64,000 bases of DNA from Gammaproteobacteria bacterium (GTDB lineage: Bacteria; Pseudomonadota; Gammaproteobacteria; Thiohalomonadales; Thiohalomonadaceae): assembly GCA_026196275.1 (NCBI GenBank), contig JAPHTQ010000023.1:1-64000 (forward strand), in the 5' to 3' direction. Made by a program: the position numbers and the translations under genes. The stretch's first letter is position 1, and every line of letters begins with the position of its first letter. The notes under the pieces were generated by a model. That model saw only the letters and a list, made by a program, of their open reading frames with translations. It ran no database searches and had not been told where the DNA came from. This document shows positions 54,045-62,897 of the stretch, piece by piece.

Positions 54045-55057
54045 GACGATATCGCTGGATAATTCCCGTCATTATTCTTCTGCTTGCCGGATTAATCACG
54101 CTGACACTTAAGGTACAGCGCGGTGATCAGACCCCGGAGGGGAAACTCGAGGCTTCCGGAACGATTGAGGTGACGGATGTGCGGGTGGGTTTTCGCATGC
54201 CGGGCACTCTGTTGCAACGGCCGGTTGAAGAAGGTGACAGGGTGGTTAAGGGGCAGCACATCGGCGCACTGGATGATCGGGAAATTCAGGCCAGGATGCA
54301 GGAGGTCGCAGCCGAGGTGCGTGTTGCCAGGGCAACACTGGAAGAGCTTGAAAGCGGATTTCGTCCCGAAGAGATCGCACAGGCAGAAGCGGCAGTGCGC
54401 GAGGCAGAGGTTCAGGCAAGGAACCATGCCTCAGAGGCGAAACGATCCAGGTTCCTATTTGCCGAAGGTGGCGCCAGCCGTGAGCAACGTGATCGTGACG
54501 TGACCACCGCTCTGGCCTCGGCCTCGAGGCTGCAAGCGGCAAAAGAGAAACTTGAGCTGCTACAGAATGGGCACCGCAAGGAGAAGATCGCTGCTGCACG
54601 GGCACGCCACGAACAGGCACTGGCCATGATGGAAACGCTACGTGTGACATTGGATGATATGCGGGTGTCCAGTCCCTTCGACGGGGTGGTGCTACGTACT
54701 CATGCCGAGGTCGGTGAGGTTCTGGCGGCGGCACGTCCGGTGGCAACTATTGCGGATCTATCAAAACCGCGGTTGCGTGTCTATGTTCCGGAGCACCACA
54801 TCGGACGCATTCGGTTAGGAGCCAACGCCGAGATCATGGTGGATGCTTTTCCTGAGCGACGTTTCCCCGGCAGCGTCAGTTTCATCTCAAGCGAGGCGGA
54901 ATTTACCCCCAAGAATGTTCAAACCCGCGAGGAGCGGGTGAAGCTGGTTTTCGCCGTAGACATACAACTGGACAATCCTGACGGGATCCTCAATCCGGGG
55001 ATGCCGGCCGATGCCTGGATAGAACTGTACAACGAGAAGGGGGTTGATAATGAATAA
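54041..55057 (+). CDS. HlyD-family adaptor, YbhG-like
   Basis: 338 residues. One N-terminal helix (IIPVIILLLAGLITLTL), then LEASGTIEVTDVRVGFRMPG, long coiled coil with EEIAQAEAAVREAEVQAR and VSSPFDGVVLRTHAEVGEVL. The architecture and gene order (adaptor, ATPases, two ABC-2 permeases) are those of ybhGFSR of E. coli, a multidrug/cation exporter. ATG overlaps the TolC stop. Confidence 0.88.
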   Translation: MRRYRWIIPVIILLLAGLITLTLKVQRGDQTPEGKLEASGTIEVTDVRVGFRMPGTLLQRPVEEGDRVVKGQHIGALDDREIQARMQEVAAEVRVARATLEELESGFRPEEIAQAEAAVREAEVQARNHASEAKRSRFLFAEGGASREQRDRDVTTALASASRLQAAKEKLELLQNGHRKEKIAAARARHEQALAMMETLRVTLDDMRVSSPFDGVVLRTHAEVGEVLAAARPVATIADLSKPRLRVYVPEHHIGRIRLGANAEIMVDAFPERRFPGSVSFISSEAEFTPKNVQTREERVKLVFAVDIQLDNPDGILNPGMPADAWIELYNEKGVDNE

Positions 55058-55466
55058 CGGTAAAGAGACCGCCAAATGGTGGATTTTGGCGATAATTGCT
55101 GTCGCTTTTGGTGTCCTGACGATCAAAAGTGGCGGTGCGGTTCTCTTCTTCGAGGGTGAGGCCCGCGAGGCCGCCGGCGATTATGTACCTTTCGTTCTGT
55201 GGTTCAACTTTGTTGCCGGTTTTGCTTATGTTGCTGCGGGTGTGGGATTCGCCACGCGCTGGTCCTGTGCACCCCGATTGGCAGTGCTCATCGCTGTGGC
55301 GACGCTGGGGGTGTTCGCCGCCTTCGGAATACATGTTATCAACGGCGGTGCCTTTGAGATGCGCACGGTGGCCGCTATGAGTCTTCGCTCCCTTGTGTGG
55401 TTGACGACCGCGGTCCTTGCCTGGCGTTGGGCAAAGTTGTCCTCAGCACAGCAACCGCATTCCTGA
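55050..55466 (+). CDS. unrecognised four-helix membrane protein
   Basis: 138 residues from ATG 55050, overlapping the adaptor stop by 8 nt. Four hydrophobic segments: WWILAIIAVAFGVLTIKSGG, YVPFVLWFNFVAGFAYVAAG, LAVLIAVATLGVFAAFGIHV and LRSLVWLTTAVLAW. No family recognised with certainty. Being translationally coupled to an export adaptor, it may be an accessory membrane component of the exporter. Confidence 0.65.
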   Translation: MNNGKETAKWWILAIIAVAFGVLTIKSGGAVLFFEGEAREAAGDYVPFVLWFNFVAGFAYVAAGVGFATRWSCAPRLAVLIAVATLGVFAAFGIHVINGGAFEMRTVAAMSLRSLVWLTTAVLAWRWAKLSSAQQPHS

Positions 55467-55489
55467 CAAGCATAGTAAAGGGGCTAATA

Positions 55490-56362
55490 ATGGCCGTCAG
55501 CACAATTGCCCAAAATCGTATTGTACGGAGTCTTGGCAGTTTGCAACGACGTGACAGGCGTCTGTTGTGGGGCTATGGATTGTTGAGCTTGTTGCTGGTA
55601 GTGCTTGCCGAGTGGGGGGCGTTCTATTTTTCCATGGCAGAGTACTTTGGGGTCGAGGTGATAGTGCTGCGTGCGTCTATCTATGTGTTCCTTGCCCTGA
55701 TTCTGTGGGGCACGATACTGAAGATTAATCGTCACCAGATCGCGAACTTGTTGTGGCGTGAACAGGAGCACTTCGAGGCGATCCTCTCCGCCTATGACAG
55801 TGCCATCGCCTTGAAGGACCCCTATACAGGTGGGCACGGCCGACGCGTGGCGGCCTATGCCGCAACGATCGCAGAGGCGATGGGATTGGACGAGAGCAAG
55901 ATCGAGCGTATCTACCATGCCGGCTTGCTGCACGATATCGGCAAGCTGGCCACCCCTGATCTTGTCCTGAAAAAACCTCATAAGCTGACCTTTGATGAAT
56001 TCAAGAAAATCCGGGAACACCCGGGTGTGGGCGCTGAAATCATCGAGAAGATCCCCCAACTGCGAAAGCTTGCACCAGCGGTGCGCCATCACCACGAGCG
56101 ATTCAATGGTTGTGGTTATCCCCACTCCCTGGCCGCCTTGAGGATCCCGCTGGAGGCCCGGATCATTGCCGTGGCGGATGTGCTGGATGCGATGAGTAGC
56201 GATCGCAGTTATCGCCCCGCCTTGAGCTGGGAGAGGGCGCTGAGCGAAATCCGGCAGATGGCGGGTACTTATTTTGATCCACAGATCGTTGCGATGCTCT
56301 TCGAGGAGCCTTGCCGCTCGGCACTTAACCGATTGCATGAAAAAGCACGGGAGGCGGAATGA
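55490..56362 (+). CDS. membrane HD-GYP domain protein (probable cyclic-di-GMP phosphodiesterase)
   Basis: 290 residues from ATG 55490. Two membrane helices (about 26-48 and 55-75), then an HD-GYP domain: DPYTGGHGRRVAAYA, the HD pair in AGLLHDIGKLATPDLVLKKP, HPGVGAEII, HHHERFNGCGYP and IAVADVLDAMSSDRSYRP. The metal-binding residues look intact, with GCGYP in the GYP position. It is embedded in an ABC exporter operon, with its stop overlapping the first ATPase gene by 4 nt, so pump synthesis and cyclic-di-GMP turnover may be linked. Confidence 0.88.
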   Translation: MAVSTIAQNRIVRSLGSLQRRDRRLLWGYGLLSLLLVVLAEWGAFYFSMAEYFGVEVIVLRASIYVFLALILWGTILKINRHQIANLLWREQEHFEAILSAYDSAIALKDPYTGGHGRRVAAYAATIAEAMGLDESKIERIYHAGLLHDIGKLATPDLVLKKPHKLTFDEFKKIREHPGVGAEIIEKIPQLRKLAPAVRHHHERFNGCGYPHSLAALRIPLEARIIAVADVLDAMSSDRSYRPALSWERALSEIRQMAGTYFDPQIVAMLFEEPCRSALNRLHEKAREAE

Positions 56363-57282
56363 AAGAGGCCGTAGTTACTCGCGGTCTCGGCCGCTCCTTT
56401 GCTGGGGAATGGGCAGTACGCGGGCTCGATCTGTCCATTCCCTATGGTGAGATTTTCGGCCTGGTTGGTCCTGATGGAGCCGGCAAGACCACAACCCTGC
56501 GTATGCTGGCGGGGGTGCTTGCACAGAGCGAGGGTGAGGCCTTCGTTGCGGGATTCCCGATCAATGGCGGAGAGGAGGAGATCAAGCGCCGCATCGCGTA
56601 TATGTCGCAACGTTTTGGACTCTATGGTGATCTCAGCGTAGAGGAGAATATGTATTTCTACGCCGATCTCTATCAGGTGCCACAGCGTGAGCGGGGAAAG
56701 ACCATGGATCGCCTGTTGGGTTTTTCCAATCTCACACCGTTTCGAAAACGCCTGGCACGTAACCTATCGGGCGGGATGAAACAGAAACTGGGTCTGGCCT
56801 GTGCACTCATCCATCAACCTGAAGTGCTGTTTCTCGATGAACCGACCAACGGTGTCGATCCGATATCACGGCGTGATTTCTGGCGAATTCTCTACAACAT
56901 GCTCAAGGAGGGCGTCACTATCGTCGTCTCGACCGCTTATCTGGATGAGGCGGAGCGGTGTGCACGTGTTGGTCTGCTCGATCAAGGTCGTCTGCTTTTG
57001 TGTGATACGCCGCAAAAACTCAAGGCGGGACTTCCCGGACAGATGTACGAGCTGGAGTCGGAAAATGGACGAAAAGCCCGTGAGGTGCTCGCTGAGAAGC
57101 TGGGGCAGCAGCGAGTTGGACTCTTTGGCGGACGTGTTCACCTGGCCACTGATAACGAACAGCAGTTGCAGCAGGCGCTATCATGGCTTGCGGAAGAGGG
57201 AGTCGTGGTGTATGCCTCCCGACGTATCGTGCCGAGTATGGAGGATGTCTTTATTCAGGCGGTTAGCGGGGACAAGGCGTAA
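56359..57282 (+). CDS. ABC transporter ATPase, YbhF N-terminal-half-like
   Basis: 307 residues. Walker A GPDGAGKTTTLR (Asp in place of the usual Asn, as in the first half of YbhF), Q-loop MSQRFGLYGDLSVEENM, signature NLSGGMKQKLGL, Walker B VLFLDEPTNGVDP. The switch position reads VSTAYLDEAERC, with no His; this substitution may make the site non-hydrolysing, as in asymmetric ABC pairs. YbhF carries both ATPase halves in one chain; here they are two genes. Confidence 0.88.
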   Translation: MKEAVVTRGLGRSFAGEWAVRGLDLSIPYGEIFGLVGPDGAGKTTTLRMLAGVLAQSEGEAFVAGFPINGGEEEIKRRIAYMSQRFGLYGDLSVEENMYFYADLYQVPQRERGKTMDRLLGFSNLTPFRKRLARNLSGGMKQKLGLACALIHQPEVLFLDEPTNGVDPISRRDFWRILYNMLKEGVTIVVSTAYLDEAERCARVGLLDQGRLLLCDTPQKLKAGLPGQMYELESENGRKAREVLAEKLGQQRVGLFGGRVHLATDNEQQLQQALSWLAEEGVVVYASRRIVPSMEDVFIQAVSGDKA

Positions 57283-58208
57283 TGAGTGCGGCGGTGGATG
57301 TCACTGACTTGACTCGACGTTTCGGCGATTTTGTCGCTGTCGATCACGTCACTCTGAAAGTGGAGCAGGGACGTATTTTCGGCTTTCTTGGCCCCAATGG
57401 GTCGGGTAAGTCGACCACTATCCGCATGCTTACCGGTCTTCTGCAGCCGAGCGAGGGTAGGGGCCAGGTGCTTGGGCTTGATGTAATGACCGAATTTGAG
57501 GCGATCAAGAAGCGCATCGGTTATATGTCGCAAAAATTTTCACTCTACGACGATCTCAGCGTGGAGGAGAATATCGATTTTTTCAGTGGTCTCTACGGGG
57601 TAGAACGTCACCACCGTTCCGAGCGCAAGAAGTGGGTGCTGGAGATGGCCGGCCTGACCCAGATGCGTAGCCATATCACCGCTTCGCTGGCTGGTGGCTG
57701 GAAACAACGTCTTGCCCTGGGTTGTGCCGTGCTTCATGAGCCGCCGATCCTTTTTCTTGATGAACCCACATCAGGCGTGGATCCCATGGCGCGTCGCCTG
57801 TTCTGGGATCTGATCGCCCATATGTCTCACAACGGAACTACGGTTTTCGTCACCACTCATTATATGGACGAAGCAGAGTATTGCGATGAGTTGGCACTGA
57901 TCTACCGTGGTCGTCTAATCGCCCGTGGCGAACCATCCAAACTTAAAAGAGAGTCCCTGTCACGGCAGATCGTGGAGCTGCGCCCACAACGCCCCTATGC
58001 TGCGCTTGAAGCACTTGAATCTGAATCATGGATTCATGATGTTGCACTGTTCGGTGATACGCTTCATGTGACCGTGGAGGATGCAGAGCAGGTTATGCCG
58101 AGACTTGAGACTTTTTTCCAGAAGCAGGGTTTTGGCGAGGTGCCTTCAGAGTTAGTGATGCCTACAATGGAGGATGTGTTCGTTGGTCTGATTGAGGCAG
58201 AAGGTTGA
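57282..58208 (+). CDS. ABC transporter ATPase, YbhF C-terminal-half-like
   Basis: 308 residues. Walker A GPNGSGKSTTIR, Q-loop MSQKFSLYDDLSVEENI, signature SLAGGWKQRLALG, Walker B ILFLDEPTSGVDP and switch His in VTTHYMDEAEYC. ATG 57282 shares one nucleotide with the previous stop (TAATG). It probably forms a heterodimer with the preceding ATPase, carrying the active switch histidine that the partner lacks. Confidence 0.9.
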   Translation: MSAAVDVTDLTRRFGDFVAVDHVTLKVEQGRIFGFLGPNGSGKSTTIRMLTGLLQPSEGRGQVLGLDVMTEFEAIKKRIGYMSQKFSLYDDLSVEENIDFFSGLYGVERHHRSERKKWVLEMAGLTQMRSHITASLAGGWKQRLALGCAVLHEPPILFLDEPTSGVDPMARRLFWDLIAHMSHNGTTVFVTTHYMDEAEYCDELALIYRGRLIARGEPSKLKRESLSRQIVELRPQRPYAALEALESESWIHDVALFGDTLHVTVEDAEQVMPRLETFFQKQGFGEVPSELVMPTMEDVFVGLIEAEG

Positions 58209-59326
58209 TGAGCACGTTATCCGGGCTGCGTCTGTGGGCTATTGTACGAAAGGAGTTTGTACATATCCGTCGTGACCCGCGTAGTTTGGCCATGGCGTTT
58301 TTGATGCCATTGATTCTTCTGGTGCTGTTCGGTTACGCCATCACCATGGATATCAATAACCTGGATTTGGTGGTGGTTGATCACGACAAGAGCAGTGCGA
58401 GTCGTAACTATATCCAGCGCTTTTCCGCTTCGGGCTATTTCACCATTATCGCGTACAGTGATGAAGAGGAGGATGCGCGGCGTTTACTTGATTCTGGTGA
58501 TGCGCACATAGGGTTGATCATCCCACGCCATTTCTCCCGCGATCTTGAATCAAAACAGACGGTGGCGGTACAGGCGCTCTCTGATGGCTCGGATGCCAAC
58601 ACCGCCTCTATCGGCCAGGGCTATGTCGAGGGGGTAACGGGCCGTTTCAATGCCGAGTATCTCTCCTCCTTTACTACTCCCCTGCTCGAGAACCGTCTTC
58701 GGGTCTGGTACAACCCGGAGCTGAAAAGTCGATGGTTCATTATCCCCGGCCTGATGGCGGTGATTATGACTGTGATCACAGCTCTTCTCACTTCGCTGAC
58801 CGTTTCCAGGGAGTGGGAGAGCGGCACCATGGAGCAGCTGATCAGTACGCCGGTTCAACCCATTGAGCTTTTGCTGGGAAAAATGTTGCCGTACTTCCTT
58901 ATCGGCATGTTCGACATGCTGATTGCCACCGGACTCTCGGTTTGGCTGTTCGGAGTGCCGCTCAGAGGCAGTCTACTGTTTCTTGTCGGCTCGACATCAT
59001 TGTTTCTCTTTGGTGGCCTTGGTCTGGGTATACTTATCTCCACTGTTGCACGCTCACAGCTTGTGGCGAGTCAGGTGGCCATGGTCACTACCTTTATTCC
59101 GGCATTCCTTCTATCGGGTTTTCTCTATTCAATCGAAAATATGCCTCAACCCTTGCAGGTAATCACACACCTGGTTCAGGCACGCTACTTCGTTTCGGTA
59201 TTAAAGGCGATATTTCTCAAGGCAAGTCCTCCGGTCTATCTGCTGGAGGAGTTGCTTTTCCTCACTCTGTTCGCCGTTATCGTAACAACCGTTGCGATAA
59301 GAAAATTCGAGAAGAAAATTCGCTGA
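58208..59326 (+). CDS. ABC-2 type permease, YbhS-like
   Basis: 372 residues from ATG 58208 (TGATG overlap with the previous stop; TTG 58205 is unlikely). N-terminal helix after VRKEFVHIRRDPRSLAMAFL, a periplasmic domain of ~150 residues, then five helices with WESGTMEQLISTPVQPIELL between them, the ABC-2 permease hallmark. Confidence 0.9.
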   Translation: MSTLSGLRLWAIVRKEFVHIRRDPRSLAMAFLMPLILLVLFGYAITMDINNLDLVVVDHDKSSASRNYIQRFSASGYFTIIAYSDEEEDARRLLDSGDAHIGLIIPRHFSRDLESKQTVAVQALSDGSDANTASIGQGYVEGVTGRFNAEYLSSFTTPLLENRLRVWYNPELKSRWFIIPGLMAVIMTVITALLTSLTVSREWESGTMEQLISTPVQPIELLLGKMLPYFLIGMFDMLIATGLSVWLFGVPLRGSLLFLVGSTSLFLFGGLGLGILISTVARSQLVASQVAMVTTFIPAFLLSGFLYSIENMPQPLQVITHLVQARYFVSVLKAIFLKASPPVYLLEELLFLTLFAVIVTTVAIRKFEKKIR

Positions 59327-59333
59327 GGCATTT

Positions 59334-60440
59334 ATGTGGGAACGTGTTTATCGAATGATGGTAAAGGAATTTCTACAAATGCTTCGCGATCGGCGAATGA
59401 AATTCCTCATCTTTGTCACCCCGGTGATTCAGCTTATCATCTTTGGCTATGCCGCCACGACCGATGTGGATCATATTCGAACTGCCGTCTACGACCTTGA
59501 CAGAAGCGCAGACAGTCGTGCCCTGGTGGATGCCTTTACCGGATCGGGATATTTTCAGCTCAATGCCTGGTTGACGGATGAGGCCCAGGTTGTTGAGCAG
59601 CTGGACCGGGGTAAGGTGATCATGGTGCTGCGTATCGGGCGTGGCTTTAGCGAGGCCCTGCGAAGTGGTAAAACCAACTCCGTGCAGGTGTTGGTCGATG
59701 GTACCGACTCCAATACGGGAACCCTGGCGATGAGTTACGCCCAGCGTATCATTAGCGAATTTCCGGCTCGCCGGCTTGAACTGCCTGCCCAGGAAGGCGT
59801 TGTAGTACTGCGTAGCCGGGCCTGGTACAACCCCGATCTGAAGAGTCGAAATTTCAACGTCCCCGGGGTGATGGCCCTGATCCTCATGCTCACCTCGCTG
59901 TTACTGACCTCCATGGCGGTGGTGCGTGAACGCGAAATCGGAACACTAGAGCAGCTGATGGTGACGCCGATCCGTCCGATGGAGCTGATTTTGGGGAAGA
60001 CTCTTCCCTTTGTGGTCATCGCCTATATCCAGTTGGTGATGGTCATGATGGTTTCACTCTACTGGTTCGAGGTGCCGATGGTGGGTAATCCCGTGATTCT
60101 CCTTTTCGGTGCCGGCCTTTACCTGATGTCGACGCTGGGAGTGGGGCTATTTATTTCCACTGTTTCCCAGACACAGCAACAGGCGCTGATGTCTTCCTTT
60201 TTCTTTTTCTTCCCGGCGATACTGCTCTCCGGTTTTATGTTTCCCATTGAGAACATGCCGCAAGCGGCGCAGTGGATCACCTATTTCAATCCTTTGCGAT
60301 ATTTTCTGGTTGTAGTGCGGGATGTTTTTCTAAAGGGAAATGAATTCCTCGTGCTTTGGCCCCAGTTTGCTGCACAGGCATTGCTCGGTATCAGTCTTCT
60401 GGTTTTGAGTGCATTACGTTTCAGAAAACGCATAACATAA
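59334..60440 (+). CDS. ABC-2 type permease, YbhR-like
   Basis: 368 residues. Same architecture as its neighbour: VKEFLQMLRDRRMKFLIFVT at the N-terminus, a periplasmic domain, and REREIGTLEQLMVTPIRPME before the last helices. ATG 59334 lies 7 nt after the preceding stop. It completes the YbhGFSR-like exporter. Confidence 0.9.
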   Translation: MWERVYRMMVKEFLQMLRDRRMKFLIFVTPVIQLIIFGYAATTDVDHIRTAVYDLDRSADSRALVDAFTGSGYFQLNAWLTDEAQVVEQLDRGKVIMVLRIGRGFSEALRSGKTNSVQVLVDGTDSNTGTLAMSYAQRIISEFPARRLELPAQEGVVVLRSRAWYNPDLKSRNFNVPGVMALILMLTSLLLTSMAVVREREIGTLEQLMVTPIRPMELILGKTLPFVVIAYIQLVMVMMVSLYWFEVPMVGNPVILLFGAGLYLMSTLGVGLFISTVSQTQQQALMSSFFFFFPAILLSGFMFPIENMPQAAQWITYFNPLRYFLVVVRDVFLKGNEFLVLWPQFAAQALLGISLLVLSALRFRKRIT

Positions 60441-60453
60441 GGTTTGTGAAGAA

Positions 60454-61473
60454 ATGAGCTCAATCTCAACAATGTGCTACAGGCTATTGATTGTGCCGAC
60501 TTTTCTTTCTCTTTTTACGCCCCCCCTCTTTGCCGAATCGGATCCACCTGAAACGTTCGTCAGTCTACAAATGGAAAATGACTTTTTTGCCAGCAGCGGG
60601 GATCGTTATTATACCCATGGAACCCAATTGTCGGTCCTGAAGAGGGAGGAGCCACCAGAAGGGTTATCTCGTCTGGCTGAATGGGTCCCCTTTTATGAAC
60701 AAGGGGAGCAGCTCAGCCTGGTTAATTATACGTTTGGACAGAAAATATTCACTCCCGATGAGACCGAAGGGACCTCTGTGGTCGAGGATGACCGGCCCTA
60801 CGCCGGTTATCTCTATGCCAGTGTTGCGGTATTGTCCCAGATTAGCTCAAGCGATCAGGTTGATTATGGGAATATGTTTGATATCACTATTGGTATTGTG
60901 GGTCCCAGTGCGATGGGGGAGCAGGCGCAAACCGGTTTCCACGATCTTGTTGGTATCGACAGCCCAGAGGGGTGGGATAATCAACTCGAGGATGAGCTGG
61001 CGATCGGGCTGTCATATTCCAGATTTTGGCGTCTCGTTCGACCCATCTCACAGGGATTGGAGTTAGGTGTGGCACCTCACATGACCATGGTTGTCGGTAA
61101 TGCCTATACCTATGGGGCTGGTGGTGTGATGTTTCGCCTTGGCGATGGCTTGAAGCGGGATCTCAATCCCCCCAATATTCGTCCCGGCTTCCCAGGTCTG
61201 GCCTATTTTCGCCAAGGTGCCGAACCGAGCTGGTATCTGTTCCTGGGTTTTGAAACCCGCCTGATAGCACGCAATATTTTTCTCGATGGAAATACCTTTA
61301 AAGATAGCCACAGCGTGGAAAAGGAGAACCTTGTCGGCGATATGCAGTTTGGTCTGGTCTATCTGTTTGACCGCTGGCGTCTTTCGTTCAGCAATATGCT
61401 ACGCACAAAAGAGTTTACAACCCAGGAGAACAACACCCATTATGGTGCCGTGAATATTACCTACGGCTTTTGA
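60454..61473 (+). CDS. LpxR-family lipid A 3'-O-deacylase
   Basis: 339 residues. Signal peptide ending LFAES; then LQMENDFFASSGDRYYTHGT, the LpxR active-site region with Asn-Asp (END) and the YTHG segment, and DDRPYAGYLYASVAVL. C-terminal Phe (NITYGF) marks an outer-membrane barrel. LpxR of Salmonella removes the 3'-acyloxyacyl chain of lipid A. It follows the exporter genes by 13 nt, so envelope remodelling and efflux may be co-expressed. Confidence 0.85.
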   Translation: MSSISTMCYRLLIVPTFLSLFTPPLFAESDPPETFVSLQMENDFFASSGDRYYTHGTQLSVLKREEPPEGLSRLAEWVPFYEQGEQLSLVNYTFGQKIFTPDETEGTSVVEDDRPYAGYLYASVAVLSQISSSDQVDYGNMFDITIGIVGPSAMGEQAQTGFHDLVGIDSPEGWDNQLEDELAIGLSYSRFWRLVRPISQGLELGVAPHMTMVVGNAYTYGAGGVMFRLGDGLKRDLNPPNIRPGFPGLAYFRQGAEPSWYLFLGFETRLIARNIFLDGNTFKDSHSVEKENLVGDMQFGLVYLFDRWRLSFSNMLRTKEFTTQENNTHYGAVNITYGF

Positions 61474-61523
61474 GCTCCATTATTCTTCAGTCCACCGAAC
61501 TGGCGATAAAAGGGCACAGTTTA

Positions 61524-62897
61524 ATGAATGGTGTGATTATCTGGTTTCGCCGCGATCTGCGCCTGCACGATAACCCGGCACTGATCTGGGCGGCGCAACA
61601 GGGACACCCCATCATTGCCCTCTATATCGACAGCGCGGAAGAGGAGGGGGAATGGGTCACGGGTGCAGCCAGCCGCTGGTGGCTTCAGCAGAGCCTGGAT
61701 ACACTCTCGCAACAGCTTGCAGAGGAAGGGATACGACTGCATTTTTTCCAGGGCCGGGCTGCCGATGTACTGCTTCAGGTGGTACGTGAAACCGCTATCA
61801 TGAACGTGGGCTGTACCCGTCTTTCCGAACCCCATCTTCAGGCACGTGATCGGAAGTCAAAAGAGCAGCTGGCTGAGGCGGGTGTTACGCTGCACATTTT
61901 CGATGAGTGGCACCTACTCCAGCCGGACAGTCTGCTCAATCAGCAGGGTAAGCCCTATAAGGTGTTTACCCCTTTCTGGAAGCGGTTGCGGCGTGAGCTG
62001 ACAGGCTTTCCCGTTGCCGAAACAGGCTCCCAAAGTACGCCGCACTTTCTCAAGCCTTCACCCCGGCAACCCTCGGGAGGCGGCTCTCTGGCTGAGTTGG
62101 CGCTGTGTGATCTCCATCCCTGGCAGCAGAAACTCGCCGTTCACTGGCAGCCGGGGGAGCGCTTCGCATGGCAGCGTCTGGAGCTGTTCCTTGGCGGCAT
62201 GCTCGGTGACTATCCTGTCAGCCGTGATCGGCCCGCTGTGGATGGCATCTCAATGCTCTCGCCCCATCTCCACTTTGGCGAGATCACGGCACGCCAGATC
62301 CTTCGTGAACTGATGCCACTCCTTGATCATTCCGCCACCTCGGCAGCGGCAGAGGCGTGGTTGCGACAGTTGGGATGGGCGGAGTTTGCCCGCTATGTAC
62401 TGTGGCATTTTCCCTATACGACGGATCAGCCGATGGACCCGCGTTTCGGCAATAACTTCTGGCAGATGGACGAGGTGAAATTCACCGCCTGGAAAAAGGG
62501 GGAGACCGGAGTTGCCATCATTGATGCGGGAATGCGACAGCTGTGGCAAAGTGGCTGGATGCACAACCGGGTACGCATGCTGGTGGCCTCTTTTCTGACC
62601 AAGAACCTCGGCCTGCCGTGGCAGGCGGGGGCAAGCTGGTTCTGGGAGACGCTGGTTGATGCGGATTTGGCGAATAACAGTATGGGCTGGCAGTGGGTGG
62701 CCGGGTGCGGGGTGGATGCCTCCCCCTATTTTCGCATCTTCAATCCCGAAACCCAGGCGCAAAGATTTGATCAAGAGGGTGCCTATTGCCGGCACTGGCT
62801 GGGAGATGAGTATGGGCAGCCGAGGCGTCAGCCGCTGGTCGATCTGAAGCGCAGCCGTGAGCAGGCTCTGGAGCGGTACCAAAGCAGGGTGCGATGA
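61524..62897 (+). CDS. phrB: deoxyribodipyrimidine photolyase
   Basis: 457 residues from ATG 61524. N-terminal photolyase alpha/beta domain begins MNGVIIWFRRDLRLHDNPAL; the FAD-binding C-terminal domain has SRDRPAVDGISMLSPHLHFG, MDPRFGNNFWQMDEVKFTAW-type sequence, GMRQLWQSGWMHNRVRMLVA and DADLANNSMGWQWVAGCGVD. It repairs cyclobutane pyrimidine dimers with blue light. The stop overlaps the mtfA start (ATGA). Confidence 0.93.
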   Translation: MNGVIIWFRRDLRLHDNPALIWAAQQGHPIIALYIDSAEEEGEWVTGAASRWWLQQSLDTLSQQLAEEGIRLHFFQGRAADVLLQVVRETAIMNVGCTRLSEPHLQARDRKSKEQLAEAGVTLHIFDEWHLLQPDSLLNQQGKPYKVFTPFWKRLRRELTGFPVAETGSQSTPHFLKPSPRQPSGGGSLAELALCDLHPWQQKLAVHWQPGERFAWQRLELFLGGMLGDYPVSRDRPAVDGISMLSPHLHFGEITARQILRELMPLLDHSATSAAAEAWLRQLGWAEFARYVLWHFPYTTDQPMDPRFGNNFWQMDEVKFTAWKKGETGVAIIDAGMRQLWQSGWMHNRVRMLVASFLTKNLGLPWQAGASWFWETLVDADLANNSMGWQWVAGCGVDASPYFRIFNPETQAQRFDQEGAYCRHWLGDEYGQPRRQPLVDLKRSREQALERYQSRVR

